NCBI GenBank assembly: GCA_947247005.1
Contig: OX365955.1
Span: 7,264,001-7,328,000 of the forward strand
Source: Spisula solida
Taxonomy: Eukaryota; Mollusca; Bivalvia; Venerida; Mactridae
DNA: 64,000 bases
Direction: 5' to 3'
Of the stretch, positions 1 to 10,503 are shown piece by piece (the stretch's first letter is position 1; each line of letters starts with the position of its first letter). The position numbers were made by a program, and so were the translations under genes. The notes beneath the pieces were generated by a model. It was not told where the DNA came from. It worked only from the letters and a program-made list of their open reading frames with translations, and did not search any database.

Positions 1-454
1 TTCTGACATTGTCAAAGATTGAGGTGATTTATCACACCCTTTGTTGTTATTTAAGATTATAGATACTTATACCCCCACATCTTTGACGAATAGGTAACAT
101 ATATTGCTTTGCACATATTGTTTGGTCTGTCGGCCTGCGTGGCTGTCGATAGATTAAATGACTTCAGATCAATTAAAAACTCAACGATGCTTGGCCCTAA
201 GATCCACATAATTTAGGTTTAAGGTCAAGGTCATTGTGATTATTGTTTCTGATCAATAACTTAAGAGTGAATGGGCGTAGGATCTTCAAATTTTGTAGGG
301 AGTTTGGTTGTCATCAGTACATTTTGAGGACAATATAGGTCAAAAGTCAAGGTAAGACTTTTAACATAAATTGACTATTCGGATGGTCACAAGCGACTGT
401 CTCAGTCGGAAACTAACAAACAAACAGCATTCTATTATCTGTTTTTCATTTCAG
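1..454. other. Intron upstream of first visible TRAF exon
   Basis: No coding signal. Bases about 150-370 contain a degenerate dispersed repeat of the 'aaggtcaaggtcattgtgat' type common in this window. A pyrimidine-rich acceptor ending TTTCAG precedes the exon at 455. Confidence 0.6.
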
Positions 455-616
455 AGTCATCTGGAATCATGTTTATTTTCATTGACCTCATGTCCCAATA
501 AATGTGCCAATATTTTGTATCGTGGTCAACTATCGGACCATCTTCTACATCAGTGCCTCAAACGTCTCATCAAGTGCTCCTTATGTCAGTCTGATATCGT
601 AGCAGAAAAACAAGAG
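455..616 (+). CDS. TRAF6-like: TRAF exon: zf-TRAF zinc fingers
   Basis: 54 codons, phase 0 at both ends, acceptor TTTCAG and donor GTAAGT. It encodes CPNKC, then HLLHQC and IKCSLC, the Cys/His spacing of TRAF-type zinc fingers. The open frame continues upstream to 371, but there is no evidence that this is exon. Confidence 0.88.
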
Positions 617-3600
617 GTAAGTTAGAATTACAATTTATTTCACAACAGTGCTATTTTTGCCATCTGGTGGTGGCTGTAAAAAGTTGCCACATTCATCAGG
701 GGTCCTACTAAGGCATAATACCTGATCCTGAAAATCAGACCCAATTTGGTTTAGAGTGCAATTTGCACACATCCCTACACCAAAGCACTGTTTTAAACAT
801 TGTTCTATTGTTAAATTCAGCTTTAAAAACTTCAAATGACCATAACTTTGTTAATATTTTGAATTTTTTCATCAAATTACTTCTATTTTCCGCAGATAAG
901 TTCATTATTTCTAGTCCGGATTTTCGGATTATTCCGGAATTGTATGACCCCTGATTCATATAAGGTAGTCCCATTCTCGTCCACCAGCGTATTCTTCCAC
1001 CCGAGTCATCTTGGTCCGGAGACTTGACTTACCACTGGTGTATGAGGATGATATAGCATTGCTATTACAAGGTTCGCACAGGCCTTGAAAATTCTTTGAT
1101 TTGGGTTTTAACCTTGAATTAAGTGCTGCCTTGAAAAAATGTCAAAATGGTACTTGAGTTTTACTGAAAATCCTTGAATTTAGGCTAACAGCCTTGAATA
1201 TTTACATAGAAGTGTATGGATTGTCAAAATGACACTTCAGCATAAAAATGATTTTTTTTTGCAAATTAAAAGTATGTAATTTAAAATGTATGGGTCCGAA
1301 AGTGAGACCTGAAATTACCAAGCAGTAGTCGTGATGACAATAATTTTCATGTTTATCCAGAACCAACAGTCAATATTGTACAATTATACCTTGGTAAATG
1401 TTGAGAAAAAAAATGCCTTGAATATACAAATTCTACTTTGAAAAAACCTTGAAAATTCTTAATTTGGATGTGAGAATTGTGTATGAACCAAGTATTATCC
1501 ATATTGACCGGTAACTGGTGTCGTGTCATGTAGTCACATTGATACCCACGTTATTTGTAGAATCTTTTTAGAGGGATGTTGCGATATCTGAGTGGTATAA
1601 TGCATTCGCACTTCGCATTTCTTGGTGATGGCATCGTTCAGTAGACTAAGGTTGGAATCCCACTATAGGTGTAAACTATTGGTATATGTTACTTGATGAA
1701 TGTTAGTGTGGGTATCTGAATAAATGTATATCAGTGAATTTGTTGGTTAACTCGGGTTCAAGGAGCTGCGTCACATATTGGTGTATTGCAAAAATGACAT
1801 AAAATTGTCAAATATTCGCGTTATTTTGGTATAGTTGCCTGTAAACATCTGAAATAATTTTCGAAACATAGGTATTTTCTAGTTATTTAGTATTTTTACA
1901 TCCGAAATTCTATAGGGTACTAGACGTATCAATACCTTATAGAATTAACACTACTATCTCTTGAATTGCCTGAAATTTGTTCGCATTCAATGAAAACCAA
2001 TTGCAAAACAGGCAGACAATACCGATAGTGGTTTAAATTGCTTATTTGCACCAAATCTTTCATGAAGCAACCGTCAGAGGCTTTCTATTACATAAATACT
2101 TGGTTAGGTTGGAAAATTACGTCATACAAAAATTTTAACCCGATCTGTGAGGCAGCACCTTTAAGACCGTTTCACAAAAAATTCAGTTCATACAGTGGCA
2201 GATTAAACCTTACCAGTTTTCCTTGACTGCATCCTACAGTACTATCTTATACTCACCCTTCCACAGGGAACCTGAGCAACTTCTCCACATGTGGAGGAAA
2301 ATAAATATTGTTGTCAGATTTTCAAAGTCAGTCAATGAAGTGAAACGTAGATAAATAATGTGACACCGGCTTTGCACGAACAGTGTTAGTTCATGAGCTC
2401 TATATACAAAAACAACTAATATGCTTAGTTCATTATTAAGTCTGTTAGCAGGCATAATATAAAATGGCAAAAACTTTAAAAAACAATGATGACCAATTAT
2501 TATATGCAGTACACATAGTATTATGGGTACTGGTAGTTTTTATCTGCTTGAAATCACTTGACCTTTTTGTATTCATTTGTTGTTTACTATTTCAATGCAC
2601 ATACCATTGTGCATGATGCAATCGGCACATATTGGAAATGCCAGTGATTTATGAATGATATATATCATATTTCACCAATACCGTTTAATGTCACGCAAAC
2701 TTGACAGTTTATTGGCATTACTCCATGGATAATTGTGTAAGACGTAATATGAGAAGTTGGTGCCCCCCCCCCCCTTGTTGTTTTATTTCTTTGCTTCTTG
2801 GAAGTTACAAGTGGTCGGTTATTAAGTTTTCGAGTACTGTATAAGTAGTTAAGTTAGAGATAGCCTAGTGGTAGAGCGTCTGCTTCGAGTGCGGGAGGTC
2901 ACAGATTCGATCCCAGGCCGCGTCATACCAAAAACGAAATAAAAACCGGGTACCAGAAATTTATTTCAAACTCGTTAAAGTGACACAAACCTTACATAAC
3001 CCTTTTCATAAAGACTGAAGTTTATTTATAGTTAAATAACCATAGAAAAACGTTTTCAACAATAAAACTGATAGTTTAATGTGTTTTTAAATCGTTTGAG
3101 TGTAGTACAATATTTGTGCAACATTTTGCATTTAATTGTTTTAGAACATATATGAGCCAGTCTCCAGGAAAACCTGCTATTTTGACAAAAATATTGACTT
3201 TAAGGATAATGTTCAATAAGCAAATTGCAAAAGAAATTATGTTAATATCTTGAGTTTTAAGGAAGTTACAGCTGTTTTTGTAGGGTCCCTATTCGGAGTT
3301 TTTTGTGTGACGTCGCAAACGTCATTCAAACGTTATTTGACGTAACTGAAATAAGTATTTCATTTTTACACCATTTGATCAATTCTTGACATAAACTGTT
3401 CAAAATAGTACCAAATTCTATAATTATGTTTCACTTTTCAAAATATGTATCAAAATCGAAATTGCTTGCATTCAGAGAAAGGCTACCTCTGTTTAAAACA
3501 ACTACATCCTCGTTTTTCTCAATCGGAGTACTTTTCTGAAATTGGTCACCATAGCAACGAAGTATGTGTTTTCGACATAATTCAAAGGAAAATTTAAAGC

Positions 3601-6600
3601 TAAGGTATAGTACTGTATGGGTCAATTACTTAAAATAGAATCAATAGATATGTATTTTTCCTTATTTTAGAGCTTTATCAAAATCTTGTTACATATAGTA
3701 ATTACATAATGTCATTATAGCAGGTTTTCCTGGAGACTGGCTCATATATTAACCTGCATTCAACAATATGAATGCTCTTATTCCAGTAATCATTATGAAT
3801 TCGTGTTAACAGACACAACTTTTAAAATATTTTGGCAGTATATATATTTACAATTCAAGTAAATTAGAACAAATAATTAAGTAATTATTTTATTGGTTAT
3901 AAAATGGAGCTAGGTCACTACACCATTCTTAATCAATAAGAATTTATTTAATACAACCTAACTTTCATGTATGGTGCAACCTTTGTACTCACAAAACCTC
4001 CCTGTCCATTTTTAAAGCAAATAAATAACCAGGGTGGCATAAAACATCAGGAGGGGGTTGGAAGTGGGTCGGGTCCAAAACGGATGAGTCAAAATGACTC
4101 TTGACTCTCAATTTTCAGAGTCAGCAAAAAATTGCAAGCAGATTTGTATTATTATAAGTATAGCAGATTTAACTCATGAGCTTAAATTTATGTTAGCTTG
4201 AACCAACATTCAGTCGGATTTGTCAATAGAGACATTACTTATCTATAAAACTTAAGGCTAAACAAATATATGTGGTTCAGGTAACCTTACCTACCCTATT
4301 GTTTTAGCTCTGATCCTAGCATTTTTTATTGATTTTAAGATGGTACAAAAAAGCACAGAACGAAAAAAGTTCAGTTTCCATTTTGACTCACTGTAATTCC
4401 TATGCAATAACATACAGTGCCTAGTTGCAGAGATGCTTATAGTTGCATATATTGAGTAAATTGTGACCACTGATGTATTTCATACACTTGCATAAAAAGA
4501 AATGCCTACCTACCTAGCCTATTTTTTCACCAGTGTTACCTGAACCACACATATTTTTCTATTTGGCCTAAACTGAAGTTTTGTATATTTCAAACTTCCT
4601 GGTTGTACTATGTTAGAGAGAGATTATCCATTTACACTGGATGAAAGCATTACTGGTCTATCTGTATGTAAATATAGCTGGAGATCACATTACTTGCCCT
4701 TCAACCACTTTATCTGTATGTAGATATAGCTGGAGATCACATTACTTACCCTTCAACCTCTTTATCTATGAACTACGACCCTTCTATGATATTTTAATTT
4801 AACTAATGTTTATCTCCCCTTAGCATCTACAGCTCTGCTGATAGACTTTTTGTGACAGCTGTAATGCATGTGTAGTTGACCAATCAGATTTCATATACTA
4901 GGATGCTAGAATGTTTGTTGGACAGGGTGTCAGACAATGTGTTGGACAGGGTGTAGGACAGTGTGTAGGACAGTGTGTTGGACAGGGTGTCAGACAATGT
5001 GTTGGACAGGGTGTTGGACAGGGTGTAGGACAGTGTGTTGGACAGGGTGTCAGACAATGTGTTGGACACAGTGTCAGACAGTGTGTTGGACAGGGTGTCA
5101 GACAATGTGTTGGACACAGTGTCAGACAGTGTGTTGGACACGGTGTCAGACAATTTGTTGGACACGGTGTCAGATAATGTGTTGGACAGGGGGTGTCAGA
5201 CAGTGTGTTGGACAGGGTGAAGGACAGGGTGTTGGACAGGTGGTGTCAGACATGGTGTTGGACACGGAGTCAGACAATGTGTTGGACGGGGTGTCAGACA
5301 GGATATCAGACAGTGTGTTGGACAGGGTGTCAGGCAGTGTGTTGGACAGGGTGTCAAAATGTGTGTTGGACAGGTGGTGGACACAATGTCAGACAATGTG
5401 TTGGACAGGGGATGTCAGGCAGTGTGTTGGACACGATGTCAGACAATGTGTTGGACAAGGGGTGTCAGGCAGTGCGTCCGACATAGTGTCAGACAGGATA
5501 TCAGGCAGGGTATCGGACAGAGTGTTAGACAGGGTGTCCGACAGTGTGTTAGAAAGGGTGTCTGACAGTGTGTCAGGCAGTGCGTCGGACAGGGTGTCAG
5601 GCAGTGAGTCGGATAGGGTGTTAGACAGCATATCACGCAGGGTTTGTCGGACAGTGTGTCAGACAGGATATCAGACAGGGTGTCAGGCAGTGTGTCGGAC
5701 AGGGTGTCAGACAGGATATCAGGCAGGGTGTTGGACAGATTGTCAGACAGTGTGTTGGACAGGGTGTCAGGCAGGGTGTCAGGCAGTGTGTTGGACAGGA
5801 TATCAGACTGGGTGTCAGGCAGGGTGTCAGGCAGTGTGTTGGACAGTGTGTTGGACAGGGTGTCAGACAGTGTGTTGGACAGGGTGTCAGGCAGTGTGTT
5901 GGACAGGGTGTCAGACAGTGTGTTGGACAGGGTGTCAGTCAGGATATCAGACTGGGTGTCAGACAGGATATCAGGCAGGGTGTTGGACAGGGTGTCAGAC
6001 AGTGTGTTGGACAGGGTGTCAGACAGTGTGTTGGACAGGGTGTCAGACAGTGTGTTGGACAGGGTGTCAGACAGTGTGTTGGACAGGGTGTCAGACAGGA
6101 TATCAGACAGGGTGTCAGACAGTGTGTTGGACAGAGTGTCAGACAGGATATCAAACAGGGTGTCAGACAGGATATCAAACAGGGTGTCAGACAGTGTGTT
6201 CGACAGGGTGTCAGACAGGATATCAGGCAGGGTGTTGGACAGAGTGTCAGACAGGATATCAGACAGTCTGTCGGACAGTGTGTCAGACAGGATATCGGAC
6301 AGGGTGTCAGACAGTGTGTCGGACAGGGTGTCAGACAGGATATCAGACTGGGTGTCAGACAGGATATCAGGCAGGGTGTTGGACAGGGTGTCAGACAGTG
6401 TGTCGGACAGGGTGTCAGACAGTGTGTTGGACAGGGTGTCAGATAGGGAACTTACAGGTACTAACAGAGACTTGTATAGTTGTCTGCAAACCAGTGTATA
6501 AACATTATACTATATTGAACCAGTGTATAGACTATGAACAGGAAGTCATACAATATATACATAACCTGTTGACAGGGGTGTATTTGTTTGAAATAGTTGG

Positions 6601-9600
6601 GTTTCCATGAAATGGCTGACATATTATTAACAAATAACTACAGCTCTTACAAATTCAGGAAATGATTTAAGTTAAACAAGCCAATGAATGAATAAGAAAC
6701 ATGATTGTATTCATGAATCAATTGTTACAGTGAGTGACTACATATCTTATGACGAGGAAAATAAAAAATAAATATTGTTACACTACTTGATTTATAATGT
6801 GTGCAGCTTAGGTAGTATGTGGTTTTATTAGCTCACCTGTCACAAAGTGACAGAGTGAGCTTTTGTGATCACTCTTCGTCCGTCCGTCAACAATTGGGTT
6901 GTGTCCTCTCTAGAGGTCACAATTTTGGCCTAATCTTTATGAAACTTGGGCGCAATGATCACCTCAACAAAATCTAGGTCAAGTTCGATATTGGGTCATC
7001 TGAGGTCAAAAACTAGGTCACTAGGTCAAGTTATAGAAAAACCTTGTGTAGTCACTGGAGGTCATAATTTTTTATAAATCTTTAAGAAATTTGGTCACAA
7101 TGACCATGTCAACAAAATCTAGGTAAAGTTCGATTTTGGGTCATCTAGGATCAAAAACAAGGTCACAATGTCAATTATAAAACTCACAATGCCAATTGAC
7201 ATTTTCCTGAGGGCCGTGGGTTCAAACCCCACTGGAGCCATAATTTTTATTTTTTTAAGTGTTTAGGTATTGTTTTGTCTTTATAGCATGTATTTGTACA
7301 GTTATATGGAGAAAAATATTTTTTCCAAAATATTTTGTTTAAATTATAGGTCAAATCATAGAAAAACCTTGTGTAGTCACCAGAGGTTACAATTTCAACT
7401 AAATCTTTATGTCTTTTTGTCACGATGATCATTTCAACAACATCTAGGTCAAGTTCGATTTTGGGTCATCTGGGGTCATAAACAAGGTCACAATGTCAAT
7501 TTACATATTCCTGTTGGTCGTGGGTTCAAACCCCACTGGAACCATAATTTTTATTTTTTTATTGTTATTTTTTTAAGTGTTTAGGTATTGTTTTGTCTTT
7601 CTAGCACGTATTTGTACATTTATATGGAGGCAAATATTTTTTCCAAAATATTTTGTTTAAATTATCGGTCAGAATATAGAAAAACCCTTTGTAATCACCA
7701 GAGGTCACAATTTCGACTTAATCTTTATGAAAATAGGTCCTAATGATCATCTCAGCACAATCTAGGTTAAGTTTGATATTAATTAATTAAGTCATCTGGG
7801 GTCAAAAGCTAGGTCACATGGTCAAATCATAAAAAAACTTGCAATAGAGGCTGAATTTTCTTAAATTATATTCAGAAAATGTGTAGGGTCACCATAGGGG
7901 TGTGTATGCACTAGTACGACAGGTGAGCGACCTAGGGCCCTTTGGGCCCTCTTGTATAATATATATTGCCATTGTTAAATTTGTTTATGTATTTGTATTG
8001 TTCATGCTTATATTTTTGTTATGGACACAATCTAATTGCATTGAGACTATTTAAACATAATACACATACCCTATATAATTTTTAAGCTTCCTGAATATAA
8101 GGAAACCTCAAAATGATATTTATATACCATGCATTACAAAAAATTTAAGATCTATACTTAACTTTTGTTTTATTGCTATACTGTAGGTTTTCAGGAGCCT
8201 GTTGCCTAACCAAACTGCTACAGAGCGCTCCGTAGTGCTATGCTAGGAAACTGCTTGCTTCAAAAAGCAGACCATTGCATAGCAAAGTGCTATCGTGCGC
8301 TACCAAAGTGGTCTGTTGCACAAGAAAGTGATTGGTAGCGCTCGCCTAGCAAAGTGTTAAGAAACTGTATGCTATCGGCGAGCACTGCTAGCTTTTTATT
8401 GACGACAACGATATTTATTTATTCTTGAAACATTTTTTTTTAAAAAACTAGCGAGATATTTAAACTTTTTTACAGGGTTTTCATTATTTGACTTGGGTAT
8501 TAAAATGATACCAATTTGATTGCTATTCAAGACACTTCAGTTCCAGGGCATGCCCCTTTAAGCGAGGTCCCGTGTATGATGCTTTACATCAGGCACGTAA
8601 AAGAACCAGGGATGCTTCTGGAATTGGGGCATCTTCTGTATCATGCACTATCCCCCTAGAGCTAAAGTGACTAACCTCTTCTTGGAGCCTCACCCATATG
8701 GATTTCCAGCCAGGTAAAGGATAAATGAACGCAAATAAACCAAACCTGATTCATATGTTGTTGTTTGCAGGAGCATGGTGATGTGTGTCCACAATCTATG
8801 ATCAACTGTCCATCATGTGAACAACAGCTGATCCGAGCCCAGGTACGCATTGTTTCATTGTTGTTTATCTTTGTATATTGTATACCTATTATGTGACAAG
8901 GATTCTGATTTACTTTGACAGCCTGCATGAGGTTATTGGTCAATATCATTTTTTTGATGGTCAACAAAACAATATATTCACCTTAACGTAAGTCAATAAC
9001 AGTATAATATAATTATGTCTATAGTTGGGGAGACATATTGATTTTGTCTGTCTGTCTGTTCTTGTTCTTCGATTTCAATGAAACTGCACATGAATACTTG
9101 GTTCCATGTCTATTGTCAGGAATTTCAGGTCAGTTGATATTTCCTAGAGTTATGACCGTATGTGGGCAACTAATTTGGGGAGACGTATTGTTCTTGCCCC
9201 GTCGGTTGGTCAATAATATGTTTAGCTCACCTGTCACAACTTGACAAGTTGAGCTTTGTGATCGCTCTTCGTCCATCTTCCGTCTGTCGTCCATTCACAA
9301 TTTCTTGTGAAGACATTAGAGGACACAATTATAGCCTGATCTTCATGAAACATGGTCAGAATGTTTGTATGAAATCTAGGTCAAGTATGAAACTAGGTCA
9401 TGTGGGTTCAAAAACTAGGCAATGAGGTCAAATCTTAGAAAAAGCTTGTGAACAGGTTAGAGACCACTATTATGGTCCGATCTTCAAGAAACATGGTCAC
9501 AATGTTTGTCTTTATTAAATCTATGTCAAATATGAAACTGGGTCATGTGGGGTCTAAATCTAGGTCACTAGGTCAAAACTTAGAAAATGCTTGTAACCAC

Positions 9601-10471
9601 ATTAGTGGCCAAAATTATGGCCAGATTTTCATGAAACTTAGTTAGAACATTTGTCTCTATAAAATCTATGCCAAGCTTAAACAGTTCTACTAGTATCTAT
9701 CAGATGAATTTATTTGAGCGATATGGAACAGTCTTGGCCCATTTCCTGCATTTGGTATGTAGCAAAAGCAATGTTTCTCAGGTCAGAGATATAGGGCCAT
9801 CATGGCCCTCTTGTACATGAATCTTTGATATTTAGAAAATATCTTATAAAGTAAACGTTGTTGTTTTCAGTTATCACATCATTTGAATTCTGAATGTATG
9901 AAAACACGAACAAGATGTCAGTATCATTTACTAGGATGTGGATATGAGGTAAAGTTTAGTTTCCATGGATACCATTAGTTATGCCCCCAACAAAGATGTA
10001 GTGCTATGTTGCCTTGAATATGTTTGTCAGTCTGAGTGTTGGTTTGAAGAACAGAATTTCCAATCAATCGCAGGGGTGTGGAAATTCTTAAAAAAAAAAT
10101 TAAAGTTGGACGGAAAAATCCACTTGCCCGAAAACTAAATCTACTTGCCCAGAAAAACACAAAAAACAACAAAATTTCAGTTTCATCCATTTATTTATCT
10201 TGTCTAGGATTAGAGTAATAGGTTTAATTCAATGTTCAAATTATTGGTCGGTAATTTAGGATTTCGTCTTTGTTAAAAAGAAAAATCTACTTGCCCGCAG
10301 GTAAAAAGCCCAAGTTGGGCAAGTCAGACATAGGAATTCCACACCCCTGGATCGGTTGGATCCTCATGCTTTTATATGGAGATGAGTCAGCATCAGTAGA
10401 TGACCTTATTAGTCCCCTACCGGTGTTTGACCGTAGGGGACTTTAAGTTTGCCCTCCGTCCGTCCGTCCGT

Positions 10472-10503
<32 letters not shown>

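Noticed and set aside
371..454. Extension of the first TRAF exon upstream to 371
   Set aside because: A good acceptor (TTTCAG) sits at 449-454, the upstream residues do not resemble zf-TRAF, and the frame is simply open by chance.
2855..2930. A functional tRNA gene
   Set aside because: Stems do not fold well, and the sequence continues into a body shared with the copy at 23689, so it is a SINE.
4937..6610. 557-codon open frame, Cys/Thr/Gln-rich repeat protein
   Set aside because: It is a by-product of a 12-bp tandem repeat with few stops. Similar frames exist in other registers and on the other strand, and there is no gene context.
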